A DNA stretch of 34,906 nt from Kofleriaceae bacterium (GTDB taxonomy: Bacteria; Myxococcota_A; Polyangia; Haliangiales; Haliangiaceae), in assembly GCA_019912685.1 (NCBI GenBank), contig JAIOII010000791.1, positions 1 to 34,906 of the forward strand, written 5' to 3'. This document shows, one piece after another, positions 22,815-30,576 of the stretch. The translations under genes were made by a program, and so were the position numbers. The notes beneath the pieces are model-generated. The model worked only from the letters and a program-made list of their open reading frames with translations. It was not told where the DNA came from and made no database searches. Position 1 is the stretch's first letter; every line of letters starts with the position of its first letter.

Positions 22815-24031
22815 CGCGTTGTCTCCTGCGTGCGACCGGTCTCCGGGTCGATCAGATCCACGGGCGTCGATGGACGCGCCGCGGGAGGTGTCTGCGCAGC
22901 CGTGCTGTTCGCGAGAGGCGTTGCGCCCGCCGGCTGCACCGTTGCTCCCTCACCACCGACGATCCGCCGGGCGGTCAGATCGACGACGTAGCCCTCGGCG
23001 CTGATCTGGTGCTTCGCCGCGCGCACCAGGTAGCGCCCGGAGAGACGCCGGCTCGCGCCTCGAAGCTCGACGACCTGGCGCGTCCGCAGGGTGGCGTCGC
23101 CCAGCACCTGCAGCGTCACCTTCACGGCGTCCGCGTCGAGGCGCCGGAGCTGCGCGTTCGCCTTGCGCTGGATGCCAGCCGGCGACGTGACCGTCGTGGG
23201 CTGCGTCAGCGTCGCGGTCCCCGCCCGTGCCGTGCGCTCTTCGACCCGCGTACGCCCGGTCTCGCCGCTCACGCGATCGAACCAGCGCTCGAAGCCGCGC
23301 TGCTCGTCGGGTGTCCGCGTCGCCGTGGCGGTGACCGTCTTCTTCTCCTTCGGGTCGCGACCGCGCATCACGACCTCGCCCACCACCAGGGCGAGGTTCG
23401 ATTCGACGTTCAGCGCCTTCACGTCGCCGTCGTTCCGGCCTGGTCCCCAGTGGAACACGCGCACCGGCTCGGAGAGCGAGGAGGCAGGGCCGATGACCAG
23501 TCGATCCTCATCGAGCGAGAAGGTGAAGTTCTCCAGCCGCGCCAGCCGGCGCAGGAAGCGAGCGTCAGTCTCCGCGACCTGGTGGATCGTCTCGAACGGC
23601 TCCTCCGTCTCCACGATCTGCGCGAATGGCCCCTGGAAGCCGTGCTCGGCAGCGACCTGCTGCATCACCTGCGACCGCGTCAGCCCGTGGAACGTCCGCG
23701 AGCGGACGACCTGATCCATGGCGACATGCTGAGCGTGCCCCTCGATCGTCAGGACCTCGACGCCGCGCACCGTGCGGACGGTCATCGCGCGCGGTCGCGT
23801 CATCGCGCCGCCGAGACCCCAGGAGGCCTGCCAGACGGCGCCGCCGAGCACATCGTGTCGATCGAGCAGCACGAGGTCGGGGTTCGCGAGCTGCACGGTG
23901 ACCTTGTCGACCGCGTCGTCGCGATCTTCGTACGTGAAGCGCAGGACGCGGTTCGAGAGATCGATCGGCGAGCGCAGGCCCAGCGCGGGAGCGGCCGTCG
24001 TCACGATGCGAACGCTCGGCGCGGGAATCAT
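22811..24031 (-). CDS. Late control protein D-like baseplate hub
   Basis: A 406-residue hub protein of the P2 gpD / T4 gp27 / VgrG N-terminal type. Landmarks are RFTYEDRDDAVDKVTVQLAN near residue 30, the barrel strand VEVLTIEGHAQHV, LTRSQVMQQVAAEHGF, FETIHQVAETDARFLRRLAR with the conserved 'ds..FL.rLa' motif, then the second barrel. The C-terminal ~50 residues are a Pro/Ala/Thr-rich tail. It forms the trimeric hub that links tube and spike. ATG 24031 overlaps the LysM gene stop (ATGA) with GGGAG upstream. Confidence 0.9.
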   Translation of the reverse strand: MIPAPSVRIVTTAAPALGLRSPIDLSNRVLRFTYEDRDDAVDKVTVQLANPDLVLLDRHDVLGGAVWQASWGLGGAMTRPRAMTVRTVRGVEVLTIEGHAQHVAMDQVVRSRTFHGLTRSQVMQQVAAEHGFQGPFAQIVETEEPFETIHQVAETDARFLRRLARLENFTFSLDEDRLVIGPASSLSEPVRVFHWGPGRNDGDVKALNVESNLALVVGEVVMRGRDPKEKKTVTATATRTPDEQRGFERWFDRVSGETGRTRVEERTARAGTATLTQPTTVTSPAGIQRKANAQLRRLDADAVKVTLQVLGDATLRTRQVVELRGASRRLSGRYLVRAAKHQISAEGYVVDLTARRIVGGEGATVQPAGATPLANSTAAQTPPAARPSTPVDLIDPETGRTQETTR

Positions 24032-24351
24032 GCGGCTCCCTGGAGGAATGCTGCGAGCGCCTCGAGGCTCGGCACGACGAGCACGCGCCCGACCGCGAGC
24101 GGCTTCGTCGGATCGACGATCGGCTCCGGCTGATACTCGGCGATCGCCCACCAGTAGCCGCACGCACGGGGGAGCGGCGCGAAGTACTCGCCGGCCAGCG
24201 CCGCGAGCGTGTCGCCGGGCAGCACGGTGTGGATGCGGTTGTCCGGCCGATCTCGAAACGCCATTGGCTCGCGCTCTCCGAGGACGACGCGGCCGAACGC
24301 GTCCGTGTAGGGAGCCGCATCGCTCCATCGCGAGACCGGTCCCTGGCTCAT
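24028..24351 (-). CDS. LysM-domain tail protein
   Basis: A 107-residue protein whose second half is a LysM module: IHTVLPGDTLAALAGEYF, then WWAIAEYQPEPIVDP and VGRVLVVPSLEAL. In P2-like and contractile-injection systems a short LysM protein (gpX or gp53-like) sits between tape measure and hub and helps attach the hub or bind the cell wall. ATG 24351 overlaps the previous stop. The N-terminal DAAPYTDAFGRVVLG is variable and of unknown role. Confidence 0.85.
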   Translation of the reverse strand: MSQGPVSRWSDAAPYTDAFGRVVLGEREPMAFRDRPDNRIHTVLPGDTLAALAGEYFAPLPRACGYWWAIAEYQPEPIVDPTKPLAVGRVLVVPSLEALAAFLQGAA

Positions 24352-24821
24352 CGGCGTGCCCCGCGTGTCGACACCCCCTCGAGCGCCAGCGTGGCGACGA
24401 GGAGAAGTGGTTGACCATCCATCGCGATGTCGCGGTGCTCGTAGCTCGCTGACGTGACGACCGCCTCGAACGTGAGGAGGCCCGGCCACACGATCAGCAC
24501 CGGCGGCGGAGCGTTCCGCGGCGCCGCGGGCGCGGTGAGCTTCTGGAGGAAGCGCTGCGCCGCGACCAGATCGTGCGTACCGCCCTCGCTCTCGGCCAGC
24601 CGGCGATCGAACCAGAGCTCGAACGCCGAGACCTGTCCGTTCTGCGTGAGCCCGTACTGGAGCGGCACCGACGCGCGACCCGGCACCTCGTGCCTCGGCC
24701 AGGCCACGGAGACCGACCACCCGAACGATGGCGGGTGAGCGTTCGCGGTGAGCCGCTCGCCGGTGACGACGTTGACGAGCGTCGTGCGAGGACCACGTTG
24801 ACCGAGGAACGAGAGGCTCAT
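24348..24821 (-). CDS. gp53/CIS-tube-like baseplate protein
   Basis: A 157-residue protein with the fold signature of the second tube/gp53-like family found between tape measure and LysM protein. HPPSFGWSVSVAWPRHEVPG corresponds to the 'FNP..ys.s...' start, PLQYGLTQNGQVSAFELWFD to the 'l.f..g....l.l.l.FD' strand, and RNAPPPVLIVWPGLLTFEAV to the 'PP.v.f.WG...f.gvv' strand. It probably joins the tail tube to the hub. ATG 24821 overlaps the tape-measure stop (ATGA). Confidence 0.7.
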   Translation of the reverse strand: MSLSFLGQRGPRTTLVNVVTGERLTANAHPPSFGWSVSVAWPRHEVPGRASVPLQYGLTQNGQVSAFELWFDRRLAESEGGTHDLVAAQRFLQKLTAPAAPRNAPPPVLIVWPGLLTFEAVVTSASYEHRDIAMDGQPLLLVATLALEGVSTRGARR

Positions 24822-27520
24822 CCGACCGGTCCCGGTGCGAAGGCGCGCATCGCCTCGTCTCGACGGACGCGCTCGGTCACGCGGGCGAGCGTCTCGCCGT
24901 CCACATCGAGTCGGACGCTCAGATCGAACTGGTTGCTCCCGGCGCCTCGCGGAGCGAACGCCGCAATGCGCGATGCGCCCTCGGTCGCGACGAGGTCCAC
25001 ACCGCTCCGAGTTGGAACGGTCCCGGGGGCGCCGGCGGGAGTCAGCACACGCAAGCCGTCGCCAGAGTCGGCTTGACTCACCAGGTCGACGGCGCCGCTC
25101 TTGAGGCCACGCCACGCACGCCCAGGCAGGTTCTTCACGTCACGCCACGCGTCCTCGAGCGTGTCGCCAATCGAGTTGATGGCCCGCTCGATCGTGTTGA
25201 CGATGTCGATGACCGCGTCGCGGATCTGCAGGAGGAAGCGATAGACGCGCTCGAAGACGTTCGCGATTCCGTTGACGAGCGACCGGAACGCGCTGGGGAC
25301 GTCCTGCGTCAGGAAGCGCACGACAGTCCCGACCACCTCGATGATCGATCGGATGAAGCGCGCAATGGCCGAGGTCACCACGTCGAGCGTCTTGATGACG
25401 GCGGTGAGCACCTTGGCCAGGCCGGCAGCGGCGAGCACGACGGCGGTGAGCGCACCCCCGACGATCTTGCCGACCACGAGCCCGAGCGTGCGGAACGCGC
25501 TGGTCGACGACCTGGTGTTCGCGCTCAGGCCGTCCGAGGCGCCGAAGAGGCCAAGGAACGTGTCGACGAGCTCACCGAGCGCGTCGCGGAGCGTCAGGAC
25601 GGCCGGCCCGATGTACTGCCACATCGCGGCGAAGCCGTCGATGATGCCGCTGGTCAGCCGGAGAGACATCGTCGCCAGCTTGGTCACGATCGCGAGGACG
25701 CCGGCCAGCGCCTGTCCGACCGACTGGCCGAACGCGCGGAACGAATCCGACGGCAGGTCGTCGGCGCCGCCGAAGAGCGCACGCACGAGGTTCGTGAACG
25801 CACCCGCGAGCTCGCGGACCGCACCGGCGAAGTCGTCGAAGACCGGGCGCGCGGCCTCGAGACCGGTGCGGAATCCGTGCACGACGCCGACGACGACCGC
25901 GCGCACGCGGTGCGCGAGCATGTAGATCGTCACGAGGAACCGGCGGATGCCGAGGTTCTCCGCCTTGCGCAGATCCTCCCGGAGCGGCCCCGAGAAGCCG
26001 CCGTCGGTGAAGAGCTGCCCGAGGCCGCGCAGGGTCATCGAGATGACCTGCCCAGCCCGGACAACGAAGTCGTGAAAGCCGCCGAGGTTCTTCTCGTAGG
26101 CGACCTTGAGTCCGGCGAGCGCGAGCGCGAGCGCACCGACGGCGATCAGCGCGGGACCGAGCAGTCCACTCAACCCACCGAGCTGCACGCCGAGGGCTCC
26201 GAGCCCGATCCTGAGAAGGCCGCTCGCGCTTCGCACAGCCGCCAGCGTCCCGGCGAGCGCGCTCAACCCGACGACCGCGCCGAGGGCGACCGCGAACCCC
26301 TTCCTGACGGCCGGCGGCAGCTCGACCAGTGTGCGGGAGAGCGCTTGCGCAGCGCTGGCGAGCTTCGCGACGGCTGGTGTCACCACCTCCAGCAACGGCT
26401 TTCCGAGCGTCACCGTGAGCGTCTTGACCGCGCCCACGAAGAGGGTCCACTGGCCGCGGAAGCCGCCGAGCAAGGTGTCGCGAAAGCGCGCCGCGGTGCC
26501 GTCCGCGGCCTGGAACTGTCCGCGCAGATAGGCAACCGCGTCGGCGCCGCGCACGATCTCTCCGCTCGCCGTGCGGATGCCCGTGCGTAGCTGCTGCGAG
26601 ACGGCGAGGATGCCGCCGAGCGCCTCCGTCCCGAACGCGTCGCGCAGGAATGCGCCGCGCCGCTTCTCGCTCATTCGACTCAGCGCGGGCTCGAGGTCGA
26701 CCAGGACGTCGAGGAAGTCGCGGAAGCGGCCCTCGCTGTCCGTGACGGCAACGCCGACGCCGCGGAGTGCTCGCTGCGCCTTGGGCGTCGACAGCTCGCC
26801 CATCGCGACGGCAACCGCCGTCGACGCGCGCTCGACGCCGGGAATCACGTTCTTCACGAGGCCCAGGGTGATGAGCGTCTCCTCGAGCGACTGGTTGGCG
26901 CTCAGCGCGCCGCGGCTCGCGGTGCCCAGCGCGAGCGGCAGCTCACGGGCGGACAGCGCGAACACGTTCACCGACTGGAGGAGCTGATCGACGACCCGAC
27001 TCGTGTCCGCTGCCTGGAGGCCGAATGCCTTGAGTGCCTGGGACGCCAGGCCACCCGCCTCCTGCGGCGAGAGCTCTCCCAGGGACCCGGCCGCCAGGTC
27101 GAGCACGGGCACGAGCATCTCCATCGCCTCGGTGGCCAGGAACCCCGCCTGCGTCAGGTCGCGCAGCGAGATCGCCGCGTCGGTCGGCGTGAACTGCGTC
27201 GCTGCCCCAGCGGCCAAGGCCGCCTCCTCCAGGCGAAGCATCTCGTCCGCGGTCGCGCCGGAGATCGCGCGCACCTGGCGGAGGGCGTCGTCGAACGAGG
27301 CGGCCTCGCGCAAGGACGCGGTGCCGCCGATCGCGCCGCTCACGCCAGCGGCGATCTTCCCCAGCGAGTCGCCGACGCCCGAGAGCGCCTGGTCCATGCG
27401 CGCGGACGACCTGTCGACACCGGTGCTGAGCCCGCGCAGCTTGGTGCCGACGCGCTCGAACACACCCGACGCGAGGTCCCGAGCCGAGAGCAGGAAGCCG
27501 AGCCCGAAGTTCAGCGCCAC
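24818..27520 (-). CDS. Tail tape measure protein
   Basis: A 900-residue protein with the TIGR01760-type core at residues ~75-340 (EAASFDDALRQVRAISGATA, LAAGAATQFTPTDAAISLRD, VFALSARELPLALGTASRGA, ESLVTLG-like LEETLITLGLVKN). Membrane-like Ala/Leu-rich segments follow around 385-470 (GFAVALGAVVGLSALAGTLA, LLGPALIAVGALALALAGL), then long amphipathic helices and a basic C-terminus. By the usual ~0.15 nm per residue the tail would be about 135 nm. GTG 27520 has GAGGAGG six bases upstream and lies 18 bases after the chaperone extension. It is the longest gene of the window and shows no disruption. Confidence 0.92.
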   Translation of the reverse strand: MALNFGLGFLLSARDLASGVFERVGTKLRGLSTGVDRSSARMDQALSGVGDSLGKIAAGVSGAIGGTASLREAASFDDALRQVRAISGATADEMLRLEEAALAAGAATQFTPTDAAISLRDLTQAGFLATEAMEMLVPVLDLAAGSLGELSPQEAGGLASQALKAFGLQAADTSRVVDQLLQSVNVFALSARELPLALGTASRGALSANQSLEETLITLGLVKNVIPGVERASTAVAVAMGELSTPKAQRALRGVGVAVTDSEGRFRDFLDVLVDLEPALSRMSEKRRGAFLRDAFGTEALGGILAVSQQLRTGIRTASGEIVRGADAVAYLRGQFQAADGTAARFRDTLLGGFRGQWTLFVGAVKTLTVTLGKPLLEVVTPAVAKLASAAQALSRTLVELPPAVRKGFAVALGAVVGLSALAGTLAAVRSASGLLRIGLGALGVQLGGLSGLLGPALIAVGALALALAGLKVAYEKNLGGFHDFVVRAGQVISMTLRGLGQLFTDGGFSGPLREDLRKAENLGIRRFLVTIYMLAHRVRAVVVGVVHGFRTGLEAARPVFDDFAGAVRELAGAFTNLVRALFGGADDLPSDSFRAFGQSVGQALAGVLAIVTKLATMSLRLTSGIIDGFAAMWQYIGPAVLTLRDALGELVDTFLGLFGASDGLSANTRSSTSAFRTLGLVVGKIVGGALTAVVLAAAGLAKVLTAVIKTLDVVTSAIARFIRSIIEVVGTVVRFLTQDVPSAFRSLVNGIANVFERVYRFLLQIRDAVIDIVNTIERAINSIGDTLEDAWRDVKNLPGRAWRGLKSGAVDLVSQADSGDGLRVLTPAGAPGTVPTRSGVDLVATEGASRIAAFAPRGAGSNQFDLSVRLDVDGETLARVTERVRRDEAMRAFAPGPVG

Positions 27521-27538
27521 CGTGCGCCTCCTCGTCGA

Positions 27539-27823
27539 TCAGCCGGTTGTCGTGCGGCGGAGGGCGTGGGCCTCGCGCTGGCGCTGCGTCGCCACACGCT
27601 CGAGGAGCCAGTCGCGAAACGCGATCGGCAGCTCGAGCACGCTCGGCAGATCGAGGCCGAGCCCCGAGCCGCCGTGCGTCCGCCACGCCAGACCAAACAC
27701 CGCCTCACGCCACGCCTCCTCGTCTACCGCCGGGAAGATCCCGCCGACCTCTTGCCCGTCGGCAGGAGGAACGTTCCCTGGAAAGGGAGGTCCACCGCCT
27801 GCACCGCCTGGCAGGACGGACAC
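27539..27823 (-). CDS. Tail-assembly chaperone extension (GT-type, -1 frame)
   Basis: An open frame of 94 codons lies in the -1 frame of the preceding chaperone gene, overlaps its last 100 bases, and ends just before the tape measure. Downstream of the overlap it reads FPAVDEEAWREAVFGLAWRT and LELPIAFRDWLLERVATQRQ, with the helical, Trp-rich look of tail-assembly chaperone T-domains. The first start (GTG 27823) lies deep in the overlap without a ribosome-binding site, and inside the overlap there is no better start; GTG about 27703 would leave ~53 residues. A slippery heptamer at 27787-27781 suggests it is made as an extension of the upstream protein. A separate small protein cannot be excluded. 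Confidence 0.6.
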   Translation of the reverse strand: MSVLPGGAGGGPPFPGNVPPADGQEVGGIFPAVDEEAWREAVFGLAWRTHGGSGLGLDLPSVLELPIAFRDWLLERVATQRQREAHALRRTTTG

Positions 27824-28470
27824 TGGATGTCGATCGACGTCTCGATGCCGCCATCCACACGCTCGATCTCATCGAGCAGCGCCCTGACGTCCCCGAGGGC
27901 GAGGTCCTCGAGGAAGGCACGCCGGTCCTTCTCGGCGACGCCCTCGATCTCGAGCACACGGTGGGCGAGCGAGACCGAGAGCACCTTGTCGCGGTTGGCC
28001 TGGCGGAGCTGCGGCAGCTTGCGCTCGTCACCTCCGACGAGCAGCCGGAACCACACGTCCCGACCCGCCTCGGGCAGGCGTGCGCGGAAGCGATTCCCTG
28101 CGAGGAACGCGCTGCGGCTCTCGACCGGCAGCTCGCGCACCGGGAGCTGGTCGAGCTCGAGCTCCCACTCGATCCGCTCGCCGCAGCGCTCGCACGGCAG
28201 ATCGAACGCGTACGTCGGGCCGTAGGTGGCGATGCGGATCATCACCAAGGCCACGAAGCGATCGGCGATGAGCACCTTGCCCCAGTCGGGCTTGCCATCG
28301 AGGCCGTACGGACCCGGGTCGGTTGTCTCCTCCCAGCACGCCGCGAGGAGCGCGTCGATCTGACCGCCGCTCTTCGCGAGCTGCCGGTCGGTGAGGATCT
28401 GCTCTTCCTTCACCCGGAGCCCGCGGACACGCCCCGCCAGCCCGGATGGACACGTGACAAGGGTGCTCAC
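27724..28470 (-). CDS. Tail/baseplate assembly chaperone with two CxxC pairs (gp26-like)
   Basis: A 248-residue protein. There are two zinc-binding-type Cys pairs: PCERCGERIEWEL near residue 92 and IQCPSCQAVQAVDLPF near residue 217, with a helical region between (AHRVLEIEGVAEKDRRAFLE). This layout resembles the T4-gp26-like 'base plate protein' family of prophages, which precedes the tape measure and acts in tail assembly. ATG 28470 overlaps the endolysin stop (ATGA). The region just before the stop contains the C CCT TTC heptamer discussed separately. The two Cys pairs probably share one zinc. Confidence 0.7.
   Translation of the reverse strand: MSTLVTCPSGLAGRVRGLRVKEEQILTDRQLAKSGGQIDALLAACWEETTDPGPYGLDGKPDWGKVLIADRFVALVMIRIATYGPTYAFDLPCERCGERIEWELELDQLPVRELPVESRSAFLAGNRFRARLPEAGRDVWFRLLVGGDERKLPQLRQANRDKVLSVSLAHRVLEIEGVAEKDRRAFLEDLALGDVRALLDEIERVDGGIETSIDIQCPSCQAVQAVDLPFQGTFLLPTGKRSAGSSRR
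27743..27787 (-). promoter_or_regulatory. Putative -1 programmed frameshift element
   Basis: On the coding strand the sequence CCCTTTC (27787-27781) is read as C CCT TTC in the chaperone frame, the canonical X XXY YYZ form. Re-pairing to CCC TTT enters exactly the frame of the downstream extension. Seventeen bases further, GCCGAC (27763-27758) can pair with GTCGGC (27748-27743) around a nine-base loop; the spacing is longer than usual for a stimulatory hairpin. A 10-bp palindrome GGAACGTTCC lies between. Confidence 0.6.
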
Positions 28471-29276
28471 GCGTGCCCCCCGGTCGTGAGCACCGCCGCG
28501 TCGAGACCGGCGCGCTCGTAGACGTCGACGAGGAGATTACGCCACAAGGGTCCCGCGTCCTCCTTCCGCCTGTCGAAGTCGCCGTGCAGGAACCCGCAGC
28601 GGTTCGCCGGCAAGCCGTAGCGCTCGGCGAGCGCACGCAGGACGAAGCCGGCGGCGATCACCTGCGGATCCGGGAAGCCATCGAAGGAGCCGTGGCCGCG
28701 CGCGATCTGCATGCGCTCCGTCTCGACGACGAGCTTCGGATCGGGGACGCGGTTGAAGTCATCGCCCTCGACGAACGCGCCCGCCTTGTCCTGCTTCCAG
28801 AACGGGTGGCAGTACCAGCGCCCGTCGAGGTACTTGAGGCGGCCCGAGTTCTCCAGCTCGATCCCCGTGAGCGATCGGTTCACGCGGTGCGTGTGACCTC
28901 GATCGTCCTTCACCGTCCCGACCGCGCAGTGCCAGCTCCCGAGCTCGAACGGCACCGACTGGTAGACCCAGCCCTGCTTCGAGATCACGAGGTGCCACGA
29001 CGCCGCCCGATCCTTCTTGGGCTTGTACGTGCTGATCTTCTTCGCCAGCACACCCGCGTAGCCCGGACGGCACACCCCGCCGGTCCAGTGCCAGCACACC
29101 CCGACCGGGCCCGGCTCGTCGTGGCGGGCGCGAGACGTCAGCCGAAAGCTACGAGGGCTCGGAAGCCGGATGACGCCCGGTCCCTCGAGCCAGCCATTCT
29201 CGGTCACCAGGAGCTCGCTCGTCACCGCGAGCGGCGCCTTCGCCACCGCCATCCTTTCCTTCACCCGGTCCAGCAT
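28467..29276 (-). CDS. N-acetylmuramoyl-L-alanine amidase (endolysin)
   Basis: A 269-residue amidase_2/PGRP-type enzyme that cleaves the lactyl-alanine bond of peptidoglycan. The zinc-site and fold motifs are visible in order: GVCWHWTGG (first His), WHLVISKQGWVYQSVPFELG, SWHCAVG, TGIELENSG, and the C-terminal LHGDFDRRKEDAGP carrying the second His, the catalytic-type Lys and an Asp in place of the Cys ligand of T7 lysozyme. A cap of ~55 residues precedes the domain. No signal peptide is seen, so it needs the holin. ATG 29276 overlaps the small ORF's stop (TGATG); an ATG at 29288 is less likely. Confidence 0.9.
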   Translation of the reverse strand: MLDRVKERMAVAKAPLAVTSELLVTENGWLEGPGVIRLPSPRSFRLTSRARHDEPGPVGVCWHWTGGVCRPGYAGVLAKKISTYKPKKDRAASWHLVISKQGWVYQSVPFELGSWHCAVGTVKDDRGHTHRVNRSLTGIELENSGRLKYLDGRWYCHPFWKQDKAGAFVEGDDFNRVPDPKLVVETERMQIARGHGSFDGFPDPQVIAAGFVLRALAERYGLPANRCGFLHGDFDRRKEDAGPLWRNLLVDVYERAGLDAAVLTTGGHA

Positions 29277-29485
29277 CACCACCTCCACCGCAGCCCGCCC
29301 AGGGCCGTCACGAAAGGTCCCGTCTCGTCGTCACGCCACATCACCCCGGCCCGCGCCGTCACGAAGCCGGACAGTCGCTCGCTGATCCGGCGTTGCACGT
29401 CGAGCGCCGCCGCCAGGTGTCCGCCGTCCTCGCCGCTGCGGGCCGAGAGACCGAGATCGAGCACGCCTCGTCCCGGCTCCAGCAC
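29276..29485 (-). CDS. Small 69-residue ORF in the lysis cluster, unknown
   Basis: Open from GTG 29485 to a TGA that overlaps the endolysin ATG (TGATG). The peptide has alternating beta-like segments (SERLSGFVTARAGVMWRDD, TGPFVTALGGLRWRW) and no signal peptide or lipobox. GAGCGGAG directly abuts the GTG, so the start is doubtful; the frame remains open upstream into the hairpin at 29496-29529, whose AAGGAGG could serve a different, non-standard start. Position between holin and endolysin would fit a lysis accessory protein such as a spanin, but its features do not support a spanin. Confidence 0.45.
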   Translation of the reverse strand: MLEPGRGVLDLGLSARSGEDGGHLAAALDVQRRISERLSGFVTARAGVMWRDDETGPFVTALGGLRWRW

Positions 29486-29495
29486 CTCCGCTCGA

Positions 29496-29529
29496 TCGAG
29501 CCCCTCCTTAATGAAGGAGGTGGGCTCGA
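29496..29529. promoter_or_regulatory. Strong hairpin in the lysis cluster containing a Shine-Dalgarno sequence
   Basis: Arms TCGAGCCC/GGGCTCGA (29496-29503, 29522-29529) and CTCCTT/AAGGAG (29504-29509, 29514-29519) form a stem of about 14 bp around an AATG/CATT loop with a small bulge. On the minus strand AAGGAGG lies in the 3' arm, so a ribosome-binding site would be hidden when folded. No T-run follows, so it is not a standard terminator. It lies between the holin-like gene and the small ORF/endolysin genes. Confidence 0.55.
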
Positions 29530-29544
29530 CCGGGTCCGCAGCGG

Positions 29545-30024
29545 CTAGGAAGGGTTTCGCGTGAGCGGCTTCGCCGGTACGGCGATCACGCCCGGCGCGA
29601 CGCCGTTCTTGAGCACGCCGCTGCTCTTCAGGCTCGCGAGCGCCACCTCCGTCTTGCTCTCGATCCAGGCGTCCACCTTCTCCGGTGCCTCACCGAAGAA
29701 GCTGCTGAAGCCCAGCACGTTGGCGAGCCGCTTGAGCCCCTTCACGCCGATGTTCGACTTGGCGGTCGCCACGGCACGCCGCTTGGCCTCGAGCTTCTCG
29801 GCCTCGGTGAGGAGACCATCGGCGCGCGCCCGCTTGAGCTCGCTCGTGTACGTCTGCCACGTCTCCATCACCGCGTCGGCGACCTCGTTCCACGCGCGCT
29901 GCAAGATCTCCCGCGCAGTCTTGTGGGCGATCGTGCTCCACACGTACTTGGTCAGCAAGAGCGCCACCAGCCCCAGCGCCCACGGCACCACCTGCTCCGC
30001 ATTCGTCGCAACGAACTCCAGCAT
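29545..30024 (-). CDS. Holin-like protein (LLH type)
   Basis: A 159-residue protein with one N-terminal membrane helix (VVPWALGLVALLLTKYVW, about 11-28) followed by a long charged helical region (ILQRAWNEVADAVMETWQTY, KRARADGLLTEAEKLEAKRR, VGKGLKRLANVLGF-like VKGLKRLANVLGF). This is the layout of LLH-type holins, which sit next to the endolysin gene as here. ATG 30024 is preferred: AAGGAGG lies six bases upstream, whereas ATG 30030 overlaps it. A structural membrane role cannot be excluded. Confidence 0.65.
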   Translation of the reverse strand: MLEFVATNAEQVVPWALGLVALLLTKYVWSTIAHKTAREILQRAWNEVADAVMETWQTYTSELKRARADGLLTEAEKLEAKRRAVATAKSNIGVKGLKRLANVLGFSSFFGEAPEKVDAWIESKTEVALASLKSSGVLKNGVAPGVIAVPAKPLTRNPS

Positions 30025-30104
30025 CCCCATCCTCCTTCACACAGTCGTGTTGTTCCTCCGCGCGACCGGACCACCCGGCACGCACGGCACCCCGCCGCTC
30101 GCTC

Positions 30105-30575
30105 TCAGCTCGCGAGCGGCGAAAGCTCGAAGTAGTCGTAGGTCAAGGTCACCGACTCGATGAGCACCTCGTCGGCGGCGTTGTCCCAGTCGCCGGCGAC
30201 GAACTTCGTCGGCCAGGCGTTGTAGATGGACCAGCGGCGAACCGTGAGCCCGTCGCGGTCGAGCTGCACGAGATCGAGCGACCGCTTGTACGCGGGATCG
30301 CTCAACCCGATGCCCGCCGCGAGCTGCACGACCTCGGACAGCCAGTCGTACAGCCCGCGGTCGCTCGTCGCGCCACGCTCGAGCGTCAGGTCGCTGAACG
30401 TGAGGCGACCGGGCACCTTCGTCGGGATCACGGACCCGCCCTCCCAGTGCTCGATCTTCGCGACCTCGACCGAGAGCTCCGACGCCTTGGCGAAGCCCAT
30501 GCGACCGAGGTGCTCCACCTCCAGGACGAAGGAGTGCTTCCGAAAGAACGAGCGAGGGTTTCCGAAGATCGGCAT
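30105..30575 (-). CDS. Tail tube protein
   Basis: A 156-residue tube protein of the gp19/TIGR02241 family shared by contractile phages and injection systems. [73 protein letters not shown] and the C-terminal [31 protein letters not shown] follow the family's order. Hexamers stack to form the inner tube. ATG 30575 begins one base after the sheath stop with GGAGG upstream. Confidence 0.93.
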   Translation of the reverse strand: MPIFGNPRSFFRKHSFVLEVEHLGRMGFAKASELSVEVAKIEHWEGGSVIPTKVPGRLTFSDLTLERGATSDRGLYDWLSEVVQLAAGIGLSDPAYKRSLDLVQLDRDGLTVRRWSIYNAWPTKFVAGDWDNAADEVLIESVTLTYDYFELSPLAS

Positions 30576-30576
30576 C

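Noticed and set aside
25073-26590. Long plus-strand ORF opposite the tape measure
   Set aside because: Its Arg/Glu/Asp-rich sequence is the mirror of Ala/Leu codons; no start signal or motif.
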